A stretch of DNA of 64,000 bases from Firmicutes bacterium ADurb.Bin248 (GTDB lineage Bacteria; Bacillota; Clostridia; Christensenellales; CAG-138). A program made the translations under genes and the position numbers. The stretch is taken from NCBI GenBank assembly GCA_002069725.1, contig MWBW01000005.1, positions 20,864 to 84,863 on the forward strand. Reading direction: 5' to 3'. The notes beneath the pieces are model-generated. The model saw nothing but the letters and a program-made list of their open reading frames with translations. It searched no databases and was not told the DNA's origin. Shown piece after piece: positions 17,658 through 26,727 of this stretch. How positions within the stretch are numbered: the first letter of the stretch is position 1; the number at the start of each line of letters is the position of its first letter.

Positions 17658-18431
17658 TTACGCCGTCTCCTTCTCCTTTTTCGCCTTCTCGACGCTCGCC
17701 TTGAGCGCTTCCATAAGGTCGATCACCTTGCCCGGCCCTTCGCCCGCCGGGGCGACGACCTCGCGGCCCGAGATCTTCGTTTCGATGAGCGCGCGCAGCT
17801 TCACCTGGTATTCGTCCCTGTACTTGGCGGGGTCGAAGGGCGTGTCCATGGAGCCGATCAGGGCCTTTGCCATGTTCAGCTCCTGCTCGGATACCTCGGG
17901 CCTCGCGTACGGCTTCTGGAGCTCGCGTATGTCGTCGGCGTAGAACATCGTGGAAATCAGCACGCCGTCCTCGCGCGGGATGATCGCCATCAACGTATCC
18001 TTCGTGCCCATGACGGTTTTGCCTATGGCGATCTTCCCCTCGGCCATCAGCGCGGCGCGCAGCAGCTCGAATGCCTTTTCGCCGCCCGGCTCGGGCGCGG
18101 CCTGATAGGTCTTGTCGTAGTAAACCGGGGAAATCTGGTTCAACTGGGCGAAGTGGAGTATCTGGATGGACTTTTCCTTTTCCGTTTTGATCTTCTCGAT
18201 TTCTTCGTCCGTGACGACGACGTATTTGTCCTCGTCGTACTCGAAGCCCTTGACGATGTCCTGCGAGCCGATCTCCTTGCCGCAGTGGGCGCAGGTTTTT
18301 TTGTAGCGGACGCGGGAGTTGTCCTCCTTATGAAGCTGGTTGAAATGGATGTCGTTGTCCTGCGTGGCCGTGTACAGCGCGACGGGAATCGCGACCATGC
18401 CGAACGTGATGACCGATTTGCGTGATACCAT
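17658..18431 (-). CDS. ku: Ku DNA-end-binding protein
   Basis: A 257-residue bacterial Ku homodimer subunit: ISFG-type start (SVITFGMVAIPVALYTAT), RVRYKKTCAHCGKEI, a typical length and a short Lys-rich C-terminus that in this family helps recruit LigD. RBS GGAGG precedes ATG 18431. First gene of the ku-ligD operon. The 296-base gap to the divergent acyl ligase gene holds no gene; I could not pick a convincing promoter in it. Confidence 0.96.
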   Translation of the reverse strand: MVSRKSVITFGMVAIPVALYTATQDNDIHFNQLHKEDNSRVRYKKTCAHCGKEIGSQDIVKGFEYDEDKYVVVTDEEIEKIKTEKEKSIQILHFAQLNQISPVYYDKTYQAAPEPGGEKAFELLRAALMAEGKIAIGKTVMGTKDTLMAIIPREDGVLISTMFYADDIRELQKPYARPEVSEQELNMAKALIGSMDTPFDPAKYRDEYQVKLRALIETKISGREVVAPAGEGPGKVIDLMEALKASVEKAKKEKETA

Positions 18432-18727
18432 GATGATTTACCTCCGGGTTTAGTGTGTCCGAACGGATGCCGCGTATCCCGTCCGGATATAAAGCGTACG
18501 GCGAACAGCGCGCCTGATTTCGCGGCGGCGATCGCAAACCATCCCCCGCCACGGAATTCCGCGCTCGCGTACGCAAAATACGGCGCCGCTTATGCGGACA
18601 ATCGCGCGGCCAAGTTTCAAAACAGATGCATACAAATGCCGTTGATACATATTATTACTTCAAAAGAAAATACCGCACGGATTCCGATCGCCCGCATCGC
18701 CCTTTATCGGAACGGAGGTTGGCCTGA

Positions 18728-20473
18728 ATGAAAAATCGTCGAGCATGCTTCGCCGAGCGACGGCCGATCTACGATATGGGTCCGCTTCCGGATTTGAGGG
18801 AGTTGATGCGCAGGGCGTTGTCGGTAAACGGCGAAAAACCGGTCCTGCGCGAGACGAGGGACGGCGAAATCGTCCGTTATTCCTGCAAGAACATCATCGA
18901 CGACGTAAACGCGCTGGGCACGGCGCTGATCGATTACGGCTTTGCGGACGCCCATATCGCCCTGGTCGGGGAAAACTCTTATCTTTGGCTGATTTCCTAC
19001 ATGGCGGTGGTATGCGGCGTGGGCGTTATCGTTCCCCTGGATAAGGAGCTGACCGACGGCGACCTGAACATGCTCGCGCTCAAGGGCGACGCGCGCGCGC
19101 TGATATACGCCGGGCCTTACCGTGGCGCGGCCGGGCTGCTCGAGCGCGCCCGGGTAAGGGGCTTCGCCGTCGAGCCGCTTTGCGGCGCGGACGACGCCGA
19201 TACCTTGCCCGGCATGATCCGGCGCGGCAGGGAGCTGCTCGGCCGCGGCGACCGCCGTTATCTGGACCGGCCGATCGATCGGGATAAAGCCGCGGCAATC
19301 CTCTTCACATCCGGGACAACCGGTGCGAACAAGGGCGTCATGCTCAGCCACAAAAACATCTGCGCGAACATCGACAACATACTTAAAGTTACGCCCTGCG
19401 AACCCAAATCGATCTCCATGCTGCCCTTTCACCATACGATCGAGCTGAATTGCCATGTGCTGCCCGGTATTCTGTGCGGCATGGACATATACATATGCGC
19501 GAGCCTCAGGGGTCTTATGGACACGATGAAGCTGGCGAAACCCGGCATGTCGGTCGTCGTGCCCCTTTTTCTGGAAACGATTTATAAAACGATTTGGGCG
19601 GAAGCCAAAAGGCAGAACCGCGCCGGAGATCTGCGCGCCGCCTTGAAGATATCCAACACGCTGCTTATGATAGGCATCGACATACGCCATGTGCTGTTCC
19701 GGCAGCTCAAAGAAAATCTCGGCGGCAAACTCGACCTGGTCATCTGCGGCGGCGCGGCGGTCGATCCCGAAGCGGTACGCGGGCTTTACGGCCTGGGCAT
19801 CGACGTGATCACGGCTTACGGGCTGACCGAGTGCTCCCCCGTCGTCTCCATGAACCTGAAAGCGCACAGGCATCCCGAAGCCGTAGGCAAACCGTTTGAC
19901 ACGCTGCAGGTGACGATCAGCCGGCCGGACGGAAAAGGCGTCGGCGAAATCTACGTCAAAGGCGACACGGTCATGCTCGGCTATTATCAGGACGAAGCGG
20001 CCACGGCCGCGACCTTCGACGGCCCATGGCTGAAAACCGGCGACTACGGCAAGCTCACGGGCCGCAAATTGCTTACGGTGACCGGCAGAAAAAAGAACCT
20101 GATCGTGCTGAACAACGGCAAGAACGTCCACCCGGAGGAAATTGAGGCGACGATCATCCGGCAGCTGCCTTACGTCAAGGAAGCGCTGGTCTATTCCTAT
20201 CATTATATCGTAAAAGAAACGCTCATGCAGACCATCGCCGCCGCGCTGAACATCGAGGTCGAGGAGTATTTCGGTAAAATGGACATGGAGAACGTGGAAA
20301 AGCTGGTTGCCGAGGATATCCGCCGGATCAACAGGCTCCTGCCCGGATACAAGCAGATGCACCAGCTGTTCATCACGCGGGAGGATTTTCTGCACACGAC
20401 GACCAAAAAGATCGTCCGCCACAAGGTGATCGACGAACAGAACAAATCTTTCGGAGCGGGAATCATCATTTAA
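18728..20473 (+). CDS. AMP-forming acyl ligase (acyl-CoA synthetase / acyl-ACP synthetase family)
   Basis: A 581-residue adenylate-forming enzyme; start supported by CGGAGG 13 bases upstream. Motifs: ATP loop ILFTSGTTGANKGV, A5-type ITAYGLTECSPVVS, A7-type LKTGDYGKL, A8 TGRKKNLIVLNNGKNVHPEEIE, and a final catalytic-type Lys in TTTKKIVRHK. The overall form is that of long-chain fatty-acid ligases. The next gene is a free-standing acyl carrier protein, so the likely reaction is activation of a carboxylic acid as acyl-AMP and loading onto that carrier rather than CoA (inference). Substrate unknown. Confidence 0.9.
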   Translation: MKNRRACFAERRPIYDMGPLPDLRELMRRALSVNGEKPVLRETRDGEIVRYSCKNIIDDVNALGTALIDYGFADAHIALVGENSYLWLISYMAVVCGVGVIVPLDKELTDGDLNMLALKGDARALIYAGPYRGAAGLLERARVRGFAVEPLCGADDADTLPGMIRRGRELLGRGDRRYLDRPIDRDKAAAILFTSGTTGANKGVMLSHKNICANIDNILKVTPCEPKSISMLPFHHTIELNCHVLPGILCGMDIYICASLRGLMDTMKLAKPGMSVVVPLFLETIYKTIWAEAKRQNRAGDLRAALKISNTLLMIGIDIRHVLFRQLKENLGGKLDLVICGGAAVDPEAVRGLYGLGIDVITAYGLTECSPVVSMNLKAHRHPEAVGKPFDTLQVTISRPDGKGVGEIYVKGDTVMLGYYQDEAATAATFDGPWLKTGDYGKLTGRKLLTVTGRKKNLIVLNNGKNVHPEEIEATIIRQLPYVKEALVYSYHYIVKETLMQTIAAALNIEVEEYFGKMDMENVEKLVAEDIRRINRLLPGYKQMHQLFITREDFLHTTTKKIVRHKVIDEQNKSFGAGIII

Positions 20474-20494
20474 ATAGAAAAGGAAGGTTGCTTT

Positions 20495-20728
20495 ATGTTC
20501 GAACGGCTGCTTGCCATACTCGCCGAATACGTGGCGCTGGACCCGCGTGAAATCACGCCCGAAACCGATCTTAGAACGGACCTGGGGTTGAACTCGCTTG
20601 AGTTCATCCATCTGATAACGGTTCTGGAGAGCGAGTTCCATGTGGCGATACCCGACCGGGACGCGATCCATTTCCAGGTGATCGGCGACGTTGCGGCATA
20701 TCTGGAAAAAGAAACGGCCGGACGCTGA
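20495..20728 (+). CDS. Stand-alone acyl carrier protein
   Basis: A 77-residue four-helix carrier with the phosphopantetheine site LGLNSLEFI (Ser of NSL) and the typical TDLRTDLGL lead-in. RBS AAGGAAGG. It lies 21 bases after the acyl ligase, its probable loading enzyme, and 108 bases before the ABC ATPase. It is not the housekeeping AcpP by context (no fab genes) and likely carries the product-specific acyl chain for the condensation-like protein of the same operon. Confidence 0.92.
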   Translation: MFERLLAILAEYVALDPREITPETDLRTDLGLNSLEFIHLITVLESEFHVAIPDRDAIHFQVIGDVAAYLEKETAGR

Positions 20729-20836
20729 GATCCCGTACGTTTTACCGGCCGCCCCGGTCGGGCGGGTTTTATCGAATGGTTTTCTCTGCGGCGGCCCGCG
20801 CGTCGGGCACGCCGGAATTCAATTCGGGAGGCGGGG

Positions 20837-21541
20837 ATGGAACCTTACATCGTTTTCAGGGATGTTTACAAGAGATATCAAATGGGCGAGGTGACGATCG
20901 TCGCCGCGGACGCCGTCAATTTCGAAATAGAAAAAGGTGAATTCGCCGTGATTTCCGGCGCCAGCGGCGCCGGAAAAACCACCGTGCTCAATATGCTCGG
21001 CGGAATCGACAACTGCGACGAGGGCGACATCATCGTGGACGACAAACGGGTAAGCGCGCTTGCCGAATCGCAGATGATCCAATACCGGAGGATGGACATA
21101 GGCTTCGTTTTTCAATTTTATAACCTCATACCGAACCTGACGGCCGGCGAAAACGTGGAGCTTGCGTCTCAGATATGCGAAAGCGATCTCGGCGCCGCGG
21201 ACGTTTTATCCAGCGTGGGCCTTCGGGAGCGCGTGGACAACTTCCCTTCCCAGCTTTCCGGCGGCGAGCAGCAGCGCGTCGCAATTGCGCGCGCGCTGGC
21301 GAAAAAGCCGAAGCTGCTGCTGTGCGACGAGCCCACCGGGGCGCTTGATTATGCCACGGGCAAAAAGATACTCGGCCTATTGCAGCAAACCTGCAAACGG
21401 CAGAATATGACGGTCGTGCTGATCACCCACAACACGGCCATCGCGCCCATGGCCAACCGCGTCATCCGCATGCGCAACGGCTCCGTGGTATCCGCGGACA
21501 TCAATCCGTCGCCCGTATCCGCGGAGCGGCTGGAATGGTAG
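20837..21541 (+). CDS. ABC transporter ATPase (LolD/MacB type)
   Basis: A 234-residue ATPase: Walker [12 protein letters not shown]-loop VFQFYNLIP, signature LSGGEQQR, Walker [14 protein letters not shown]-loop ITHNT. The sequence class is the one that pairs with FtsX-type permeases; such a permease starts 40 bases downstream. Likely powers export or membrane extraction of the cluster's product, or mechanotransmission, rather than nutrient uptake. Confidence 0.93.
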   Translation: MEPYIVFRDVYKRYQMGEVTIVAADAVNFEIEKGEFAVISGASGAGKTTVLNMLGGIDNCDEGDIIVDDKRVSALAESQMIQYRRMDIGFVFQFYNLIPNLTAGENVELASQICESDLGAADVLSSVGLRERVDNFPSQLSGGEQQRVAIARALAKKPKLLLCDEPTGALDYATGKKILGLLQQTCKRQNMTVVLITHNTAIAPMANRVIRMRNGSVVSADINPSPVSAERLEW

Positions 21542-21581
21542 CCCGCGCCGCCGCCCGGTCCGCGCGCGATATGGAGGAGGC

Positions 21582-24500
21582 ATGAGATTAAAAGCCCAAA
21601 TCAAGGACACGTATCGGGAAATACTGCGCTCGCGGGAGCGATTTATCTCCATACTCCTGATCACATTCCTGAGCGTCGGTTTTTTCGTGGGCGTGAAAGC
21701 GACTGCGCCCAGCATGCGCACGACAGCCGAGAATTATTTCAACGCCGCCTCCCTGATGGATCTGGAAATCATCTCCACGGTCGGCTTCGACGACGGGGAC
21801 GCGGAGGCGGTCCGCGCGCTTGAAGGCGTGGCGGAAGTGATGCCTTCCTATTCGGCCGACCTGATCGTTCTGGAAGATGCGGGCAACAGCGTGGCCCGCG
21901 TGGCCGCCCTGCCCGACGGCGGCGGAGAAGGCACGCTCAACCGGATCAAGCTCGTTTCCGGCCGCATGCCCGAAAAACCCGGGGAATGCGTCGCCGCGGC
22001 ATACAACATGCGCGGTGCGGACGTCGCCGTCGGCGACGTCATCCGGTTTTCTGAAACCGCCGGTTCGGCCGCCACCGATACGATCATTTCGGGCACGAGC
22101 TACACCGTCGTGGGGCTTATAGAGACGCCCCAGTATTTTTCCTATTCCTACGGCACCTCCTCGATCGGAAACGGCACGATCCTATATTACATCATGCTGC
22201 CGGCCTGCGAATTCATGTATACCCGCTATACGGAGCTGTATATCGCGCTGGACCGCGCCCCGGGCGCGAGCGCGTTCGACCCCCGATACGGCGCGGACAT
22301 CAGCCGGACGGCGGCTCGGATCGGCGACGTCGGCCTTGTCCGCTACGATCTTTTCCTGAACGGCATACAGGCGCGGCTTAATGACGCGCAGGATGAGTTC
22401 AACGAACAAAAGACCAGCGCCGACCGGCAGCTTGCCGACGCGAAGCTGCGCCTGGAGGAATCCGCGCGGGAGCTGGCGCAGGCGCGGGAGGAAATCGCCG
22501 CCGGCTGGGAGGAATACGACAGATCCGTGCTCGAAACCGAAGCGGGGCTCAAAAAGGCCGAAGCGGACCTGGCAGCGGCAAAAGCCGAGCTCGCCGGGGG
22601 CGAAGCGCAGTTGGCCGCCGCCCAGGCCCAATACGACGCGGGCACGGCGCAGCTTATGGAGGCGCGCGCCGGGCTGGACAGCGGCTGGAGGCAGTATTAC
22701 GCCGGCGAAGCCGAATATCAGCGCAAGGAGCGGGAATACGGCGAAGGGCTCGCGCAATACCGGGAGGCAAGGGAGGAATACGACCAGGCCAAAAACGCGT
22801 ACGACGTCGCAAGCGAAGCCGTGGCGCTGGCGGAGCAGGCGCTCGACGGCGGCGAGATCGATCAGGCGGAAGCGGAAAGCCTCTATGAACAGGCGCTGGC
22901 CGCGCTCGAAGCGTACGAGAACAGCGGCGGCGCCGACCCGGAAATGCTCGACCAACTGCGGGCGCAGGTACAGGCCGCGGCCGAGCGCATGCTCAACGCC
23001 GAAGATCGGGAAGCGCAGGCGCGCGAAGAGCTTGAAAACGCCAAGGCGCAGCTCGCGGTATACGACGCCCAGCTCAAGGAGGCCGAAGCGGAGCTGAACG
23101 CCGCCGAGCAGCAGCTTGCGCAAGCCCGTATCCAGCTCGACGAAGCGGCGGCACAGCTCGGCGACGCCCGGGAGGAGCTGGAGGGCGGCGAGGAGGAATA
23201 CGCGGCCAATCGGGCGCAGCTCGACGACGCGCGCGCGCAGCTTCAGGCGAACAGAACGAAACTGGACGCCGCAAAGAGCGATCTTGCCGCGGGCGAACGG
23301 GAATACGCGCAGCAGAAGCTCTCGGCCCCCGCCCGGCTGGCCGAGGCGAAAACGGAGCTCGAGGCGGCCGAGGAACAGTTGGCCGCGGGACAGGACGAAT
23401 ACGACGCCGGCTACGCCGATTATCTCGGCGCCGCGGCCGAAGCGCAAAGCTCGATTTCCGACGGGCGCAGCCGCATACAGAACATCCGGGATATGTTCAG
23501 CAGCGTAGAGTCCGGGAAATGGTATGCGTTCTCGCGCGACGACATCATTCTAAGCTACGCCGGCCTCGATCAGGACGCGCAAAGGATAGACGCCATCGCG
23601 GCGATTTTTCCCGTGTTCTTCGTGCTCGTGGCATCGCTCGTCTGCCTGACGACCATGTCCCGCATGATCGACGAGCAGCGCGTCCAGATCGGCACCTACA
23701 AAGCCCTGGGCTACTCGTCCGCTCAAATCTCGGGCAAATACATGGTTTACTCCGCCGCCGCCTGCATGACGGGCGGCGTGCTCGGCCAGCTGATCTGCAT
23801 ACAGTTGCTGCCCAGGGTCATCATCGGCGCGTATTCCACACTGTATCGCCTGCCCGACATCGAAATCGTAATCCCATGGAGCATGTCCGCGCTCTCCATG
23901 CTCGCCGCCCTGCTTTGCACGGTTATGGCGGCTTGGTATTCCTGTCACAGGGAGCTGAAGGTCACGACAGCCGCGCTCATGCGCCCCAAGATGCCAAGAG
24001 GCGGCAAAAGGATATTCATGGAGCGCTGGACGAAGCTGTGGAGGGCGATGAGCTTCTCCCAGAAAATCACCGCGCGGAACCTGCTGCGCTATAAGCTGAG
24101 GCTGTTGATGACGGTGCTGGGCATATCGGGCTGCATGGCGCTGATCGTGGCGGGCCTGGGCATGCACGACGGCGTGAATCCGATCGTGGATAAGCAATAC
24201 GGGGAGATCAACCGCTATAAAATCATGTTTACCCTGTCCCGCGACCTGACGCGCGGCGAGGCGGACGCGCTGGGGCGGCGGCTCGCGGCGGACGGGCGCC
24301 TGAGCGGGGAAATGTTTTCAAAGATACGCTCTGTCGACGTGGACGGCAACGGGGAGGATATCCACAACGTATTCGTGTTTACGCCGCAGGACGCCGCGCG
24401 CATCGACAGGATGATCTCCCTGCGCAGCCCGGAAGACGGGAGCCCGCTGCGGCTCGGCGACGAGGGCGTGATCATCACCGACAAGCTGGCGCAAGTGCTC

Positions 24501-25193
24501 GGCGCCGGCGCGGGGGACATGGTCGCGTTCAGCGCGGACGGAGAGCGATATACGCTCCCCGTCGCCGCAATCGCGGAGAATTACATCTACCACTACATCT
24601 ACATGTCGCCCGCGCTGTATGAGGAAACCTTCGGCGCGCAGGTAAAATTCAACACCATCGCGTGCGCGGCCGGCGAGGGCATGACGGATTTCGACGGCTT
24701 CGCGGCGGACTGGCTGAGCAAAGACAGCTCGATCCTCTCGATCTCCAACGTCGACTCCGCGAGGAAATCCTTCGACGAAACCATCCGCAGCATCAACATC
24801 ATCATATTCGTCATGCTCATCGCGGCGGGCGCGCTCGCGTTCGTGGTGGTGTACAACCTGACCAACATCAACATCTCCGAACGCACGCGCGAGATTGCCA
24901 CCATCAAGGTGCTCGGCTTCAGGCACGGCGAAACCAACATGTACATTTTCCGCGAGAATTTCGTGATGGGCGCCCTGGGCATTTTGCTGGGCTCCGTCAT
25001 AGGCTGCTTCCTGGCGCGGTTCATGCTCAAAACGGTCGAGGTGGATATGGTCAGGTTCGTCAGGAGCATCGCGGCGTCGAGCTATGTTTACGCCGCCCTG
25101 CTCACCGCGTTCTACATCGTGTCGGTCAACCTGCTGATGACCAGACGCATGAGGGGCATCAGCATGGTCGAATCGCTCAAAGCCATCGAATGA
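21582..25193 (+). CDS. FtsX-like ABC permease with a very long extracytoplasmic coiled coil
   Basis: A 1203-residue membrane protein after RBS GGAGGAGG. One helix at about 22-42, an extracellular MacB-like region to about 260, then roughly 370 residues (about 262-636) of Ala/Glu/Gln-rich heptad sequence (AQAREEIAAG, AEAELNAAEQQLAQARIQLD and similar), predicted as a long coiled coil. Two FtsX blocks follow: helices near 671-695, 722-745, 764-788 and near 1069-1095, 1126-1150, 1168-1187, separated by a second extracellular domain. The architecture is that of large Firmicutes FtsX permeases; the coiled coil could span the cell wall or grip a lipid-like substrate (inference). Pairs with the ATPase just upstream. 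Confidence 0.92.
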   Translation: MRLKAQIKDTYREILRSRERFISILLITFLSVGFFVGVKATAPSMRTTAENYFNAASLMDLEIISTVGFDDGDAEAVRALEGVAEVMPSYSADLIVLEDAGNSVARVAALPDGGGEGTLNRIKLVSGRMPEKPGECVAAAYNMRGADVAVGDVIRFSETAGSAATDTIISGTSYTVVGLIETPQYFSYSYGTSSIGNGTILYYIMLPACEFMYTRYTELYIALDRAPGASAFDPRYGADISRTAARIGDVGLVRYDLFLNGIQARLNDAQDEFNEQKTSADRQLADAKLRLEESARELAQAREEIAAGWEEYDRSVLETEAGLKKAEADLAAAKAELAGGEAQLAAAQAQYDAGTAQLMEARAGLDSGWRQYYAGEAEYQRKEREYGEGLAQYREAREEYDQAKNAYDVASEAVALAEQALDGGEIDQAEAESLYEQALAALEAYENSGGADPEMLDQLRAQVQAAAERMLNAEDREAQAREELENAKAQLAVYDAQLKEAEAELNAAEQQLAQARIQLDEAAAQLGDAREELEGGEEEYAANRAQLDDARAQLQANRTKLDAAKSDLAAGEREYAQQKLSAPARLAEAKTELEAAEEQLAAGQDEYDAGYADYLGAAAEAQSSISDGRSRIQNIRDMFSSVESGKWYAFSRDDIILSYAGLDQDAQRIDAIAAIFPVFFVLVASLVCLTTMSRMIDEQRVQIGTYKALGYSSAQISGKYMVYSAAACMTGGVLGQLICIQLLPRVIIGAYSTLYRLPDIEIVIPWSMSALSMLAALLCTVMAAWYSCHRELKVTTAALMRPKMPRGGKRIFMERWTKLWRAMSFSQKITARNLLRYKLRLLMTVLGISGCMALIVAGLGMHDGVNPIVDKQYGEINRYKIMFTLSRDLTRGEADALGRRLAADGRLSGEMFSKIRSVDVDGNGEDIHNVFVFTPQDAARIDRMISLRSPEDGSPLRLGDEGVIITDKLAQVLGAGAGDMVAFSADGERYTLPVAAIAENYIYHYIYMSPALYEETFGAQVKFNTIACAAGEGMTDFDGFAADWLSKDSSILSISNVDSARKSFDETIRSINIIIFVMLIAAGALAFVVVYNLTNINISERTREIATIKVLGFRHGETNMYIFRENFVMGALGILLGSVIGCFLARFMLKTVEVDMVRFVRSIAASSYVYAALLTAFYIVSVNLLMTRRMRGISMVESLKAIE

Positions 25194-25217
25194 CAAAAAA
25201 GAAACGGAGGAACGATT

Positions 25218-26633
25218 ATGTCCAAAAGAACCGCGCCCGGCCAAAGCGCCGCTCAGAGGACCTATTACGAAATTTGCGGCTCGCAAGCGCTGCCCCTTCT
25301 GCAATTGAAATTCAGCCTGCATAAGGAGTGTACTCAGATCATCTTTTACATGATCGTCAACCGGAAGCTTGATTTCGAACTGCTTAAGCGGGCGGTGAAT
25401 GTGGAAATCGAGCGCAACGACTGCCTGCGCATACGCTTTGAAAAGCGCGACAAGAAGGTTATGCAGTATTTTCTGCCGGAGTCTAAGCTTGAAAACATAC
25501 CCGTTCTGGATTTTACGGGCAAAACAAAACAGGAGCAAGACGCCGCGCTGACAAAAGACGCGCGCAAGCCGCTGAAAATCATGAAGGGCGAAATGTACCG
25601 AATCATCCTCTACCGGACCTATGACGGGCGCACCGGCATCTATCTGAACATCTCTCATGTCATCGCGGACCTGTACGCCGCCGTCGTGTTCTTCGGCGAT
25701 CTGATCGAAGTGATCGCCGCGCTCCAAAACGGAACGCCTCCGCCCCGGCCGCTGTCCCCGTTCGAGGAGTGCCTGAAAAAAGATCTGCTTTTATTCAATG
25801 ATCAGGAAGCCAAAGAAAGACACCATCTGTTTTTTAAAGAGCTCTTTACAAAGGACGGACCTTCGTTTTACGCCGGCGCGGACGGAATGCGGCTGCTCAA
25901 CCGGGCGCGCCGTAAAAAGAAGGACCCGGGCCTTCGCTATGTAATCCTGAATACGCTGATCAACGACAAAAGTGAAAATTTCAACATGCACCTGCCGGCG
26001 GAAAGAGCCGAACCGATACTCTCCTTTTGCGAAAAAAACGCCGTTCCCCTGCAGACGATGATCTATGTGGGCATGCGCACATATCTATCCAAAATCAATG
26101 AGGAGACGGACGACGTTACCTTCGCGCTCGCCTTTAACCGCAGGATCACCATTGCCGACAAGCGCTCCGGCGGCTGCCGCGTCAACGCGCTCCCTCTGCG
26201 CACCGTTATCACGAAGGACAAAACGTTCATGGAAGCGATCGCGCATACGCAGCAGGTGCAGTTCCAGATCCTGCGCCATGCGGACTATCTGCTCGAGCTT
26301 GCCAGAGACGGAATTAAAAGTTGGGAAAACAGACCGCTTTTTTCAAAGACCTACTCCATGCTCCTGTCCTGCTTCCCGTTTTCGTTTGCGCTGCCGGAGG
26401 GATGGCAGTGCGAAATCGGCAATTACAGCAACGGCCGCTTCCCCATGCCGCTGTATACCGTTGTCGTTCCCAATTTCGCCGAGGGCGGCCTTGACTTCCA
26501 CTTCGAGCATATGGTGAAAATCCTTCATCCGCATGATCTGGAAGCGCTGTTTGAACAAAGCGTCAGGGTGATGGAAGCGGGCATCGCGAATCCCGATGTT
26601 ACCATAGGCGCGCTGCTGCGCGAGGCGCTGTAG
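25218..26633 (+). CDS. Condensation-domain-like acyltransferase
   Basis: A 471-residue protein of the NRPS condensation / acyltransferase fold. The active-site motif HHxxxDG appears as ISHVIADLY: the second His and the Asp are kept, the first His is Ser and the Gly is Leu. A DFGWG-type motif is not obvious. RBS CGGAGGA; 24 bases after the permease. As the only transferase in an operon with an acyl ligase and carrier protein, it may join the carrier-bound acyl group to an amine or alcohol acceptor. Alcohol O-acetyltransferase-like proteins share this fold and are the main alternative. Confidence 0.8.
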   Translation: MSKRTAPGQSAAQRTYYEICGSQALPLLQLKFSLHKECTQIIFYMIVNRKLDFELLKRAVNVEIERNDCLRIRFEKRDKKVMQYFLPESKLENIPVLDFTGKTKQEQDAALTKDARKPLKIMKGEMYRIILYRTYDGRTGIYLNISHVIADLYAAVVFFGDLIEVIAALQNGTPPPRPLSPFEECLKKDLLLFNDQEAKERHHLFFKELFTKDGPSFYAGADGMRLLNRARRKKKDPGLRYVILNTLINDKSENFNMHLPAERAEPILSFCEKNAVPLQTMIYVGMRTYLSKINEETDDVTFALAFNRRITIADKRSGGCRVNALPLRTVITKDKTFMEAIAHTQQVQFQILRHADYLLELARDGIKSWENRPLFSKTYSMLLSCFPFSFALPEGWQCEIGNYSNGRFPMPLYTVVVPNFAEGGLDFHFEHMVKILHPHDLEALFEQSVRVMEAGIANPDVTIGALLREAL

Positions 26634-26647
26634 AATCGGCGGTTTAA

Positions 26648-26688
26648 AGCGTTGTTTCGGACCGGCAAAACCGGTCCGAAACAACGTT
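26648..26688. terminator. Strong hairpin between convergent genes, likely bidirectional terminator
   Basis: A perfect 15-bp stem (26651-26665 with 26671-26685, loop CAAAA), extendable by three more pairs, lies between the condensation-like gene (plus) and tgl (minus). There is no long T run on either side, so termination efficiency is uncertain. Confidence 0.6.
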
Positions 26689-26727
26689 CATGGATATACG
26701 CGCATCCGTTCGGCCCGTGCCGTCGTT

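Noticed and set aside
16617..18425. 602-codon plus-strand open frame across ligD and ku
   Set aside because: Lies opposite two clearly identified genes and shows no domain.
22368..23490. Repetitive coiled-coil sequence as a DNA repeat or CRISPR-like array
   Set aside because: The periodicity is at the protein heptad level with Ala/Glu/Gln codons; there are no identical repeats with spacers.
24318..25727. 469-codon minus-strand open frame opposite the FtsX permease
   Set aside because: Antisense shadow crossing two plus-strand genes.
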